Shown here piece by piece: positions 22,513-33,464 of a stretch of 64,000 nucleotides of DNA. The stretch comes from Hamiltosporidium tvaerminnensis (taxonomy: Eukaryota > Microsporidia > Dubosqiidae), in assembly GCA_022605425.2 (NCBI GenBank), contig JAKIMF020000013.1, positions 372,001 to 436,000 of the forward strand. Direction: 5' to 3'. Position 1 is the first letter of the stretch. Each line of letters starts with the position of its first letter. Both the position numbers and the translations under genes were made by a program. The notes under the pieces were generated by a model, which searched no databases, was not told the DNA's origin, and worked only from the letters and a program-made list of their open reading frames with translations.

Positions 22513-24199
22513 AAATAAATGCAAAATCTTGTTCAATGTTTTAATTTTCTATTTACATTTTAAAATAATATGTTAAGTTTCTCTAAATAGATTAATATTT
22601 TCTTTTGTAACTAAATTTAAAATTTTATAAACAATCAATTCTTTATTTGCTAATCTATGAATCTATTAAAATATATTCATTTAATGTAAAATTTATTTTT
22701 AGATTCAAATTATATTTATATTGAACATATAATTAGCTTGTTTTTGGTGTATACACCAGCTCTATTAAGTAATCTTAATAGAAAATATATTCAGTAATCC
22801 TCGTATTCTAATACTATAGTGGTTAAAATCAAATATTTTTATAAAAATCTCGCTTTTATAATAAAACGGCTTGGATAAAATTCTCTATTCATTATTCATT
22901 TTAATTTAAACTTAAGAATATATATTGATGTGAAAATATTTCTTATAATTGAAGAAATTAGAACAAACGAGCGAAAACGCCTGTCTAACTTTTAATTGAA
23001 TCATTATAAAATATATTATTGCATTAAATATCATAATAAACGTTTGTTAAAACGGGCTTACTTTTCCAATTGCACAGTCAAAAACGTTTATAGTTGATAA
23101 AGTGATGAATATCAATGAGAAGAATAAAACGAGGGCCCTATACTATATATGAACTTCTTTGAAGATGTATAAATAATATTGGATGGAATTGCGATGTTTA
23201 CTTTGGCACCTTGTTTTTCTTTGCGAATTAAAGATATTTTGATTGTAAAGATATAAATCCTAAGCGAGAAGTGAGTAAATCAAGTTAGAACCATAAAAGA
23301 TTTTTAATTTTAATATGAGACGAAGAAGTGATTACGGAATAAAAATGAAGAAAGCACGGCGGAAAAATCTTAGAACGAAATAGAAAATTACTTGCTAAAT
23401 AATAGCGCCAAAAATGAAAGCTACATTGTTTAATAAGCTTCACAAAATGGAAACCATAAATTTATGCGATCAAAAAATGTTTTCATACGTTTCGAATGAA
23501 GTTATTTTGGAATAAAATGCTAATATGTTAAAATTTATTTTATCTAGTAAAAACTGTAATCAAATGAACGAATAAGTATATAAAGTGCCGAGAGAAGGAA
23601 AGTAGACCATTTGATTGTGTGTTTTGGTAAAAACATTTTTTTTAAACTCCTCTACATTAATGCTAAACATATATCAAATTATTCTGTGCAAAATGATTTT
23701 AGAAAAAGAGTATAGTAATATGAGCTGAAACCAGGATAAAATCTGATATTGATATAAAAATTTTGGATGTAGATCTAGTATTAATATCATTTACAAAATT
23801 TTAATGAGATTGGAATCATTCAAGTAGGAATTACTTTGTTAAATTCAATTAAAATAGTTGAAATTGACAAACTTATAAAATTATGATCTAAAAGCTATCG
23901 TGTAAAATTTTATTTATAGATCTACTGCGATATAATACATTCTTTTATAACACAAACTGGCATTTTTACAATTATAAAATCGCTTAAGAAGTTCCGAATA
24001 CTCATAAGAATATCAAAAGTATATAATATTAATCTGAAAGCACTAACTAATCATTTTCTTTTTTTTTCAATAAGAGTGTTAATCCAAATCATTACACGAG
24101 TCGAATTTAGAAAAACCATCAGTAAACGCCACAAAAAGAGCAGAAATACGAGAATAATTTAAAATCTGTATATTATACGTTAACAAGAACAGATGTTTA
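22513..24199. other. Intergenic, partly decayed coding DNA
   Basis: No intact gene. Between about 22930 and 24200 the base composition rises slightly, and broken frames appear on the plus strand (for example EEIRTNERKRLSNF near 22950). It may be the decayed N-terminal part of the ABC-ATPase relic that follows, but I could not show this. Confidence 0.25.
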
Positions 24200-24640
24200 G
24201 CCAATCAAAGCGCAAATAGTATAAATATTCATGTATGCAATGATTCAACCAATACTGACTTTGATAAAACTGATTCATTTGCGATCGAACTACGAAGTTA
24301 TAAAAGATATAAATGGCTACTTCTCTAAAAAAAATCAGAATAACATAGTACCCAATAAATAAATAACTATGAATTCAATATATCCTTAAATCTTGTCGTT
24401 TTATAAACTATGAACCAAAAATTGTCACATACTCTAAAATTTTTTAAGAAATACTATCTTGTTCGGTTTTATCGGAAAAAGTTTCAGATTAAATTAAGCT
24501 CAATCTTCCAGGCTATTATTCGGTATAAAAAAAATATTAGATGCAACATATATATTTTTGATGAAGCAAATTCAAAATTAAGTAAAAATAGCATCGATTA
24601 TTGTGCTATAATTTTAGCTTTAGAACTATATTTTTTCTAG
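24200..24640 (+). pseudogene. Possible relic of an ABC ATPase domain (half-transporter type)
   Basis: The plus strand near 24320-24400 reads NNIVPNK, a stop, then ITMNSIYP, resembling the Q-loop region of ABCB-type half-transporters (IxxVPQxxxLFxxSI). The open piece at 24410-24640 ends IRCNIYIFDEANSKLSKNSI. This resembles the Walker B and D-loop pattern ILDEATSALDKNS, with IFQAIIRYKKN before it in the place of the ARAIL helix. The LSGGQ signature is not recognisable. It runs into the 3' end of the protease gene on the other strand. This is a reading by analogy and could be wrong. Confidence 0.4.
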
Positions 24641-25720
24641 AAACGAAAGTGTTGGTTTAATTTTATAATAATTCAAATATTTCAAAACATTCTCCCAGGA
24701 ATGAAATGTAATGAAATCATCGTTTATTATTGCCCATGTATTATCTTTCATTCTTTTTATAGCAATATAATGCCCTGAACTCTCATTTCCTAGATGGCAA
24801 CCAAAGGCAATCAATCTATATTTTATATTTTGGTCAAATACAATATTTCTATGAATATCGATTTCATCAGGAAGTGTTGCTTCATGATAAGGAGTATAAA
24901 GAACTAAAATATCAGGGAATCTTATCAGTTCTTTAGTTGTTTCGACTTCAATTTCTTCATTATTGTCATTTTTCTTTTTAAAAACCGCTTTTTCAAAATA
25001 TCTTTTTAAATCTTTATATAGATTAAATTTTTTTGTAGGCAATAAAAATGCATTTCCGGGCTCATACGTGATCTTGTTTTGCTCAGTATTAGATTCCTTA
25101 GATGAAATTTCAATAAGAAAGTATAATTTTCTAAATATGAAATTATGAATCGCAAAGTCGTCAAAAATATCAGGTGATATAATATTTCCAACATCGAAAT
25201 TTGGATCAAAACACCCATTTATTAAATTCAGATATAATGAATGTATATCTTGCTGTTGATTTAAATCTTCAAATTCTTCATTTGAAGTTATATCGACTAT
25301 TCTCTTAAGAAATTCTTTTGTATTTATAGTTTTATCTTTAGCTGCCATTCTTTCAAACAATTCTTTTAATATTTCTTTGACTTCAGTCATTTCAGAATCG
25401 TTCATAAAAAAGTCTTTTAAATCTTTACAAGAATACATACATTGTATTAGTGTGTTAAAATAACATAGGGAACCGCTGTTGATCAATGGACAAATATCAA
25501 TATGATCCAATGTTGTTTTAGATTCATTTTTCTTGAAATTCTGCGGTGCTAAACTTTCTCTTTGATGTATTTCACAGGTCTTATTTGTTTCTTTTACAGT
25601 AAAACGCTTTTTTAATATCAATAATCCAGTTACTACCCCAAAACCGTAAATATACAGAATAAGAAGTATTATAACAATAATAGTTATTATTCGTTGCTTC
25701 CTTGGATCAGATTCCATCAT
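24626..25720 (-). CDS. Membrane-anchored ubiquitin-specific protease (USP/UBP family)
   Basis: The 364-residue protein has a single N-terminal membrane helix at about residues 11-36 (after MMESDPRKQR), then a USP cysteine protease domain. The Cys box is NSGSLCYFNTLIQCMYS with catalytic C86 and N81. The His box is ESSGHYIAIKR with H317, followed by WAIINDD with D334 or D335 completing the site. It removes ubiquitin from proteins. The domain is near minimal size, with no insertions or zinc finger. The layout of one N-terminal helix plus a USP domain is that of yeast Ubp16 and animal USP30, which sit on the outer mitochondrial membrane. In a microsporidian the target would be the mitosome, ER or another membrane. 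Two Met codons open the frame; I took the first. Confidence 0.88.
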   Translation of the reverse strand: MMESDPRKQRIITIIVIILLILYIYGFGVVTGLLILKKRFTVKETNKTCEIHQRESLAPQNFKKNESKTTLDHIDICPLINSGSLCYFNTLIQCMYSCKDLKDFFMNDSEMTEVKEILKELFERMAAKDKTINTKEFLKRIVDITSNEEFEDLNQQQDIHSLYLNLINGCFDPNFDVGNIISPDIFDDFAIHNFIFRKLYFLIEISSKESNTEQNKITYEPGNAFLLPTKKFNLYKDLKRYFEKAVFKKKNDNNEEIEVETTKELIRFPDILVLYTPYHEATLPDEIDIHRNIVFDQNIKYRLIAFGCHLGNESSGHYIAIKRMKDNTWAIINDDFITFHSWENVLKYLNYYKIKPTLSFLEKI

Positions 25721-26412
25721 AAAACTTAATATATTCTTATTTATATTAATATTTTGTGTTTATCTCCACTTTGATATCCGTGTCATTAAAAATGTCCAAA
25801 AAAGGAAAACTATTTATTGATAAATCTTTTTAAAATACTATTTTTTACATTTAATTGGTTGGATAAAAGTATAAAAATATAAAATAACTATATTTCACAA
25901 CTTTTAAGTTATTATTGGCTTCCTTTCATGATTTATCTAAACTTTAAATTTTTTCTTTAAAGTATTTAAGATAAAAGATAACCATTTTTTGAAATAAGAA
26001 ATCATAAACTTAATTCTTATGTATCACAAAATTAAATGATTAAAGCTTATCTTGTTCAATAAAAATATCTGACATGTTTTTATTATGTAATTTTAAATCA
26101 TTGAATCCGTTACTAAAAAAAATTCTAAAAATCATAAATTTGTGCATCATATGTCTAAAAAAATCATGCTCCTATACGCCATTAATTGTTTGAACTATAA
26201 TGAATTTTCGATTATTATTTTATACGGAAATTACTAATAAATACAAATTTATTCTTTTTTTCTATATCATAAATCATTTTAATATTCGAAGCTCATGTAT
26301 ATAAAAGTATGGCATTGATTTAAAAGACAATTATTTGAGAAGTATTTAATAGAAGCTATACTACCGTGCTTTAGTTTATTTTAAAAAATGATATGTACAA
26401 AAATTAACAAAA
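25721..26412. other. Intergenic AT-rich DNA
   Basis: This is the 5' flank of the protease gene, up to the interspersed repeat. No gene or RNA is seen. Confidence 0.4.
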
Positions 26413-27123
26413 GTGGAGAGAGTATAACACATAAAAAACATTGTGCTTGGCAACGAATAAGTGAACTGATGTATGAAATCGTTGTTTTGATTTTCCAAAG
26501 GCCTAATCATCTACATTTTCGGTGTTTTTTGGGAGGTTGTGTGAAGAGAAGGATCTAGTTTATAGCGAAATTTTTCCTAAAAGTCTATTTTGTAGTTTTT
26601 TATGTAACCAGGTTGCAGACTGCAGCCAAACTTTAAGCAACTTGCATAAAAATCTTCGAAATCTAGCCTTGCTCGATCAGATTAGAAAATTTAGCCTTTT
26701 ATAGATATAAAAATAAAAACATTTAAAGCCAGGGGAGCAAAGTAACAGGTTATGCCTATTAGATGACCTTTGCTTTGCCTAGGTGGACCCACTAAGTCCC
26801 TGAGATATATCTTAGTTGGAAATTTATGAGGTTCAGAAGGTGTAGGGTAAGTGGAATGCTGCATGGTTGTGTGGGAACTCAGGGCGGATTTCGACCTAAG
26901 ACCATACACTTTTGCTCAGAAATTAACAAAAACCGGGCAACTGTCTCAACCATTATTTTGTTCTAAATGCTTCTTAGATAAAAGACTTTAGGATTAGGTA
27001 TCGTAGGAGATATCGATGGAGTTTTTGGGAGCGATTTTTCATGTTAAATCCAGAACAGCGTTATTGTCAGTGAACAATGTAGTACTTATCACTGTTTTAA
27101 AAGATGTGATACTTTTAAATAAG
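26413..27123 (-). repeat. ~726-bp interspersed repeat, inverted copy
   Basis: Reverse orientation relative to the 57-kb copy. Landmarks in plus-strand order are GTGGAGAGAG, ACATAAAAAACATTGTGCTT, TTTTTTATGTAACCAGGTTG, GACTGCAGCC, CTAGCCTTGCTC, GATATATCTTAGTTGGAAA, GAATGCTGCATGG, GCGTTATTGTCAGTGAACAA and finally AAAGATGTGATACTTTTAAA. It is nearly full length and moderately diverged. It lies just upstream of the RFC gene. The open frames inside it are not conserved between copies. Confidence 0.85.
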
Positions 27124-27435
27124 TTATTTTACAAATAGTAAAATATTACCAATAATTTACAATCTTTAATTAAAAAATTTATTTAAAAGTTGTTTATATT
27201 TCTCACGTATGTTCTTCTTCCTTCCAAGGATCTTTTAAAAAGAATAAAAAAAATTTTATTTTAAGTTGCAAGTAAAATATAAGTGGTAATTATCATAAAT
27301 TTTAAGTAACCACATAAAACTTCTGATATATAATAAAATCTAACTGTAAAATCTCAAGTTTATGGTGAAGACTTATAACTTTTAAAAATTATTTTTTAAT
27401 ATTTTTTCGGTTATTTTAAGAAATATGTAAGTAAG
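27124..27435 (+). promoter_or_regulatory. Upstream region of the RFC gene
   Basis: About 310 bases between the repeat and the RFC start. The sequence is AT-rich with T-runs on the coding strand. Apart from the CCC next to the ATG I can name no element. Confidence 0.3.
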
Positions 27436-27438
27436 CCC
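27436..27438 (+). promoter_or_regulatory. CCC start-proximal motif, RFC gene
   Basis: CCC directly abuts ATG 27439 (GTAAGTAAGCCCATGG). Microsporidian genes are known to carry CCC-like or GGG-like motifs just upstream of the start codon. It supports this start. Confidence 0.55.
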
Positions 27439-28380
27439 ATGGTATTACCGTTAACCGAAAAATATAGACCTTTGATATTGACAGATATTCTAGGAAATGA
27501 AGAAGTAATGTATTCATTACAACTTTTAGTACAAAATAAAATATTGCCGCACACTTTATTTTATGGACCACCTGGGACAGGCAAAACAACTACAATACGT
27601 GCAATATCTCACCAACTATATCCATCACATACCAAATCACACGTATTAGAACTGAATGCCAGTGACGAACGTGGAATAGATGTTGTACGCGAAGATATAA
27701 AAAACTTTGCATCTACTGTATCGTTACATGGCGGTCAAAAACTGATAATACTTGATGAAGTTGATTCGATGAGCAAAGATGGGCAAAATGCACTCCGGCG
27801 AATTATTGAAGATTTCAGTGAAAACACCCGTTTTTGTTTGATTGCAAATTACCAGTCAAAAATAATACCTGCTCTTCAGTCCAGATGTACAAAATTTAGG
27901 TTTTCACCTGTCTGTTCCGATAAAGTACACGACAGAATATCTTTTATCTGCCACCAAGAAAATATAAAGATCACACCCGACGGTCTCTCTGCACTACTTT
28001 CCATCTTCGATGGTGATATGAGAAAACTAATTAACGATCTTGATGGTATAATTTCGTGCTACAAAATAATTAATAAAACCCATGTGCATACCGTTACTGG
28101 TTCAATAGATAAGAAAGAATATATTAATATTTATAATTCTCTTATCAGTGACACGTTTGACATTTCATATTCCACCATCACACATTTCAAAATACTTCAT
28201 AGTATTGATTTACAAAGTATTATTCAGGAAATTGTTGAAGTACTGATAAATGAAAATATAAAAAATAAGTTTAAAATTTTAAAAAATATTTCTGATATCG
28301 AATATAGATTGGGACAGGGATGTTCTGAGGATATACAGTTACGAGCATTTATAAGTTGTTTTAAATTAAACAAGGATTAG
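27439..28380 (+). CDS. RFC3: Replication factor C small subunit (yeast Rfc3 / human RFC5 type)
   Basis: The 313-residue AAA+ subunit is part of the clamp loader that places PCNA on primer-template junctions. Visible motifs are EKYRP at 7-11, Walker A GPPGTGKTT at 43-51, LELNASDERGIDVVR at 70-84, Walker B ILDEVD at 104-109, and the arginine-finger motif SRC at 148-150. Other stretches separate it from the other small subunits and fit the Rfc3/RFC5 type: NTRFCLIANYQSKIIPALQS (129-148), FRF after SRCTK, and the C-terminal DIEYRLGQGCSEDIQL. The length is slightly below the usual 330-350 residues. The start is fixed by the CCC motif touching the ATG. It is followed in the same direction by MED6, 258 bases on, but the two have no shared function. 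Confidence 0.95.
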   Translation: MVLPLTEKYRPLILTDILGNEEVMYSLQLLVQNKILPHTLFYGPPGTGKTTTIRAISHQLYPSHTKSHVLELNASDERGIDVVREDIKNFASTVSLHGGQKLIILDEVDSMSKDGQNALRRIIEDFSENTRFCLIANYQSKIIPALQSRCTKFRFSPVCSDKVHDRISFICHQENIKITPDGLSALLSIFDGDMRKLINDLDGIISCYKIINKTHVHTVTGSIDKKEYINIYNSLISDTFDISYSTITHFKILHSIDLQSIIQEIVEVLINENIKNKFKILKNISDIEYRLGQGCSEDIQLRAFISCFKLNKD

Positions 28381-28499
28381 TTAATTACAAATATATTCAT
28401 TGATTGTATTTATTTTTTTATTATTTTTCATTTCTTATTGATTTCATTTATTTCTTAATAGGTCCTATTTATTATAAATTTATATCACATATACTTCCC

Positions 28500-28638
28500 T
28501 TTACCCAAACTTACCATTAAACTACACCCCACCCCTTCCTCACCTTAACATCTACATCTTAATCCTTCTTTATATATTCTCTTCTATTAAGTATTACTCA
28601 CCCTCCATATTTATAAAATATTACATCTTATACCTAAA
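28500..28638 (+). promoter_or_regulatory. C-rich upstream region of MED6
   Basis: The coding strand between RFC3 and MED6 is strongly pyrimidine-biased, with CTACACCCCACCCCTTCC near 28523-28540 and CACCCTCC near 28600. CCC clusters like this mark promoter and start regions in microsporidia. It probably holds the MED6 promoter. Confidence 0.4.
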
Positions 28639-29193
28639 ATGGATAGCAATGAACACATTTCTTTTAGAGATAATTATTGGTTAAATACAAATACTCTAAC
28701 ACCAGAAACTGTACTTACATATTTTTCAAATTCACAATTCTACGACAAATCGTGCAATAACGAAATATTAAAAATGCAAACACAATATAACAATTTAATA
28801 GATTTGAAATTAAAACTTAACGAAATGAAAGGTATTCAGTATATAGTAGATCATACTGATACAAATAATACATTATTTGTTATTCAAAAGATAAAAAGAT
28901 ATTCTTCTAATGATATCGAATTACTTAATATATATTATATTATTCATGGTAATATATACCAATCACCCACCAATATTGGTATATTTAAAAGTAGAATGTG
29001 TAATATGTTTTTTTATTTATCTGAAGCTTTGGATATGTATTTGGATAGAAGAGTATACAATCCATTTAAAGGAAGTAGCATTGGTAAAATAAATACATTG
29101 GAAATACATGAAAGTGAGATTGAAGAAGAAAATGAAGAGGTAAAGTTTTTATATAAAATATTTAATGATTTTAAAAATATTGAAAAATATTAA
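28639..29193 (+). CDS. MED6: Mediator complex subunit 6
   Basis: A 184-residue protein. The first half matches MED6 motif by motif: FRDNYWLNTNTLTPETVLTY (9-28, family pattern W-x-hydrophobic...NVLxYF), then SQFYDKSCNNEILKMQ (32-47, family SPFYDxxSNNExLxMQ), GIQYIVDH (65-72), LFVIQKIKR (79-87) and YYIIHGNIYQSPTN (100-113, family YYIxxGxIYQAPD). MED6 belongs to the Mediator head module that links activators to RNA polymerase II and is among the most conserved subunits. The C-terminus is a short acidic tail (ESEIEEENEEVKF), and the fungal C-terminal extension is absent. The upstream 258 bases are unusually C-rich on the coding strand (CACCCCACCCC near 28527), unlike the rest of the window. Confidence 0.9.
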   Translation: MDSNEHISFRDNYWLNTNTLTPETVLTYFSNSQFYDKSCNNEILKMQTQYNNLIDLKLKLNEMKGIQYIVDHTDTNNTLFVIQKIKRYSSNDIELLNIYYIIHGNIYQSPTNIGIFKSRMCNMFFYLSEALDMYLDRRVYNPFKGSSIGKINTLEIHESEIEEENEEVKFLYKIFNDFKNIEKY

Positions 29194-29700
29194 AAAAAAA
29201 TGAAAATAAAATGTTTTTTAATTATTTATAATCATATCGGTTTTATAAATAGTAATTCTTGTAATATTTATTTGTACTTAGAAGTATTTATTATACTATT
29301 TTTATTATAATAAGTATTTTTATAATATGTCTCTTATTAAAGTATAATTAGTATTTGAAGGCGAGAAATGGGGAGATAAATCCTATTTTAGTAGGTTTTT
29401 ATATTAAAATAATGAATTAGAAATATTATGGTTTTTTGTTGGACACAAATAATATGGTGATTTGAAAGGTTTTGTTTCTTAGTATATTTTATTAAGAAAT
29501 TTTCAAATTTTGAAGTGAAATTTGTATTTTGTGTGTTTTTTATGAAATTTTAGTTTTAAATTGATAATTTATAAAAGAAATTGGTTGGAATTGCAATCTG
29601 AGTTTATTTAATAAAATTATTTTGAATAATATACAATTCAAATACTATTTTTTAATAATAAATTAGTTCGAATCAGAATTTAGATTTATTCAATAGAAAA
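29194..29700. other. Convergent intergenic region
   Basis: AT-rich DNA between the 3' ends of MED6 and the minus-strand secreted-protein gene. No gene is seen. Poly-A signals of both genes would lie here (AATAAAATG follows MED6 at about 29204). Confidence 0.35.
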
Positions 29701-29876
29701 TTAAGTGGGATATTATTTAAATGATTAATTTTTTAGAAATAAATCAGCGGAAGTTTAAATGTGAATATTCTATAAAATTAAGTGGGATATTATTTAAATG
29801 AAGTAATTTTTTAGAAATAAATCAGCGGAAATTTAAATGTGAATATTCTATAAAATTAAGTGGGATATTATTTAAA
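29701..29876. repeat. Tandem repeat, 77-78-bp unit, about 2.3 copies
   Basis: Units start at 29701, 29778 and 29856 with TTAAGTGGGATATTATTTAA and contain AGAAATAAATCAGCGGAA. The repeat lies just downstream of the stop codon of the minus-strand gene ending at 29902, so it would fall in its 3' untranslated region. Confidence 0.9.
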
Positions 29877-29901
29877 TTAAATTTATAAGGTTTTTTAATT
29901 A

Positions 29902-30834
29902 TTAAAATAGCTGTTTAAAAGATTGTAAAGTGGTAGTAAGCCATTGTTTAAGCTTTTGTGAGCGTTTCATAAGTTCGTTTGTTTCATTTTGTACTTCATT
30001 AAACTTACTGGCATAGTCAGTTTTGACTTCGTGGTTATGCGATTCTTTGATTTTATTCATGTATTTTTTAAGTTTAGCAAGATTTCGTGCAAGTGTATCG
30101 TGATCCTCTTTATAATATGTTTTGGCGCGTTTAACATATATTTCTATCTTTACAAGTTCATCAGAAATAAGTTCCTTGAGAGTCTCAAATACTTTGAGCA
30201 TATTTCTTATGCGATCATAGAGAGTGTGTGGATCTGGTAATCTTTGCTGTTTAAGATCTAAAAGATCTTTGACTGGATCCCATGGCTCCATAATACCGTT
30301 GTATTCAAATATTTTTGCTAGTTGCTTACCTACCTCCGGATTTTTCTCAATAAATTTCTCTAATTCGGTTTGCTCCGGTTTACTTGATACCGAAACCTTT
30401 GTGACTTTTTTTGTTGCATTTGGATTCGACGGTGCCACTTGAACGGTTTGGGGTGGATTGGTTGAAGTGGATTTTACTGCGGGTTGTTGTGTAACAGTAG
30501 TTGTTGAATTATAATTATTAGGAGCAGTGGGTACACTTGGGTTCTGATATGCATATGCAGGGTTGTATCCTGGCATCCCCGGACACATTTGAGTTGGATA
30601 TTGTGGATTTTGATTTTGGTATACAATATAGCATCCGGGTGCCGGATTTGCAGCAGCGCTTGGTTGTGATGTATACATTCCAATTTTTTCACCTTTAAAC
30701 ATATCTAATCCATACTTTTTGTGAATACCTGCTCGTAACATATTCCCAAAATTTGAAAGTATATTACTTTTATCAATTTCTATATTACTATCTTCACATA
30801 AAATATATCTTGCAATTAGATACAACAATAGCAT
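29902..30834 (-). CDS. Secreted proline-rich protein, spore wall or polar tube candidate
   Basis: I do not recognise a named family. The 310-residue protein starts with a hydrophobic signal-like segment (MLLLYLIARYILC) followed by an acidic start of the mature chain. Residues 55-150 are rich in Pro, Asn, Tyr, Gln and Thr (for example CPGMPGYNPAYAYQNPSVP), with a few Cys. Residues 155-310 are Lys/Glu/Leu-rich with heptad-like spacing and should form long helices or coiled coils. There is no membrane anchor. Signal peptide, Pro/Tyr-rich low-complexity part and helical tail are common in microsporidian polar tube and spore wall proteins. That role is inference from composition only. The start is the first ATG. 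Confidence 0.8.
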   Translation of the reverse strand: MLLLYLIARYILCEDSNIEIDKSNILSNFGNMLRAGIHKKYGLDMFKGEKIGMYTSQPSAAANPAPGCYIVYQNQNPQYPTQMCPGMPGYNPAYAYQNPSVPTAPNNYNSTTTVTQQPAVKSTSTNPPQTVQVAPSNPNATKKVTKVSVSSKPEQTELEKFIEKNPEVGKQLAKIFEYNGIMEPWDPVKDLLDLKQQRLPDPHTLYDRIRNMLKVFETLKELISDELVKIEIYVKRAKTYYKEDHDTLARNLAKLKKYMNKIKESHNHEVKTDYASKFNEVQNETNELMKRSQKLKQWLTTTLQSFKQLF

Positions 30835-33464
30835 TGGAATTTACTTTCGTTTTTTATTTTTATTTTCACATTCAAACATTTGTTTTGAAAATATGACACC
30901 ATGTGTTACATTTTGATATCATATGACATTTTTATTTTACATGTAAACACAAAACAAAAATTGATTTATCATTAAATCCTTTATCTTTTTTAATAATAAA
31001 ACACTTACATTTTAAAACTAGCGATTCAATACTATTTATACTGTTTTTTTATCAAATGAAAAATATAAACTATTATAATTTAAAACACAATTATTATCTT
31101 CGATTAAGGTTATTTATAATCTAGTATTATAATAGATTTAACATATTCGGAAAAAAGAATATAATCTATTAAAAAAATCTCATTAATTCTTTGATCAATA
31201 TCAAGAAATGTTTTTTTTAAAAAAAAATATTTTAAATCTAAGATTATCTTTATTATATTTTTTTAATATATTATTAAATTAATTAAGAAAAAAATATTTA
31301 AATTGAATGAATTTTAAAATTAGTCGGCTGTATATATTTTATATCGAAGTTCCCAATATTAATGTAAATCAATTTGGAAAAGAATGTAGTTTTTTGGTGG
31401 CACAAAATTATTTATGATTGTATTTCTACACTATCTCATCATTTATATAATCTAGTAATTTAAAAAGAACATAGATCTAAATATTAAAACATACTTTAAA
31501 AATAGTAAGGCATGACCTAATATTGCACCGATTTGTAAAATGACTCTTAATTAGTTCTAAATCTTAGAAAAGCAATAATACCATTCAGACTCGAACATGA
31601 AGCATCCTGAAACATTTAATTGGTCCAAAAAAATATGTACACAACTGTTTTTGAAAAAAACTTTTAAAAATTGTGGTAAAAGATTCGAAAGACCTTAATA
31701 CTATATTTCTTTTACGTTTTTCAAGTTCAAATTTTTAAATTAAGATAAAATGTAAAGAGAATTTTATAATTTTTTTCTAATAATTATTCCTAATACGTAA
31801 ACAATACTAAAATAGAATTAATATTGCAATGTCTTTTTACTTGGTGATTTAATTATATATTTAATAAAAATTAAATATAACAGCTATGCTTTATATAAAA
31901 TCATAGAATGCTATATCTATTTTAAAAAAATAATAAGTATGAAGTTAGAAAAACATTTGATTAACTAATATATAGTTTGCGACGAAAACTGTTTTTTATA
32001 GAAAGATAACTTTATACATATACATGCCAACGAAAAAAAAAAAAACAGAATTAGATAAAAATAGATTATAAGGTTAACTTAGCATAATGAAATTAATGAG
32101 CTTAAGAGCTCATAAAAAATTTAATGCAAGTAGATCGGAATGATAAAAATAAGAAACTAAAAAAATCTTCAATTTTAATCAACAAATTTCTCAAGGCAAC
32201 TAAAAATCTAGATTAGAAAGTCTGAAAATATACGAGTTAACAGATCAGGTGTGTTTTAAAATTCCAATTCAAATGATTGAGAAATTGGTGCGAAAATAAT
32301 GAAGTTAAAAAGATAAATCTACTTCTTTTTTTTGAAGAATGTAAAATTAAGTTCATTTTTACAAGCGTAAAAAACCAGTTAATTTAATAACGAAATAAAT
32401 GTTTTTGGATTCTGTAGTTTGTAATGCGTTGTTGTTTTTAGGCAAATTTAATGAAATTTTGTTCCAAAAGTAAACATGATTGATTCAAGTGGGACAAGAA
32501 TGTTTTTCTTTCTTTAAAATAACGATGTTTGTTGAACAGTAAAAATTTGTGTAAATGTTATTAAGTCTTATAAAATCCGAGGGTTGGTTGGCGGCGTATT
32601 ATTTTGGCAAAACTAGACACTACTATATCATACGAAAATATAAAGCATTCAATACTATGTTTTTATCTCCAAATTAATATAAATTAAAGTTTAAAAAACA
32701 CGTAAAATAATTTTGCACAGAAGAATTACATGAATGATTATGAGAAATATGCGTTGAATCCAGAATCGAACTCTGACTCTATTAGTAATATCAAATGTTA
32801 TAGTTATCCTGAGTAAGAAATTGAATAATATTTGGCTCATATAATTACATACATTATATTTTATAAAGAATTTCTCCGGCTTTTGAAATCAAAAACCTAG
32901 GTAGCGACATTTAAAAAATAAATAGGTCTTGTTTGTAGATCAGGTGTTTATATATTTCAAATAAAATACATTATGATGTTATTTTTATTGATTTTGTTTA
33001 TATCAGCATTTCATATACAATGTTTTGATGTTAATTTAAATATAATTTAGTGTTTTATTCGGCAAAAACAAAATATTTTTCATTGATCAAAGCTTAAATA
33101 AATATTTACACTAATACCGCGAACTTAGAGATATCCTGCAAATTTCAAAGAAAAAAGCTATAAAAAAATACCAACAGTTTATATTACTAATTATTATAGA
33201 ATAAAAAAGCTTAAACCAACAAGAAAAAACAACATATAATTTTTATGATCAAGTTAAGCATCATACAGAGCAAAAAAACTTTTTATACAAATTCGTGTCA
33301 AAAAAACAGAAGAAAAACACAATCGGGTATAGTCATCTATTTATTATAAAATCTTAATTATATATTTATTGTTTTCTACCGAATTTGTTTCTAAATATTA
33401 TCCTACAATCTCATAAAAGTATTTTTTTTTATCATTTTTTAAAAATTTTATAAATAATTTTTTG
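30835..33464. other. Long AT-rich intergenic stretch
   Basis: About 2.6 kb without a supportable gene. Near 32760-32820 the minus strand contains AGAGTTCGATTCTGG, which looks like a tRNA T-arm, but no full cloverleaf can be drawn. Confidence 0.35.

Noticed and set aside
26522-26909. Open frames inside the inverted ~726-bp repeat
   Set aside because: Not conserved in the other copies of the repeat, which have stops at equivalent places.
32755-32830. tRNA-like segment on the minus strand with AGAGTTCGATTCTGG
   Set aside because: The T-loop letters look right, but the T-stem does not pair beyond two bases, and no acceptor or D-arm can be drawn.
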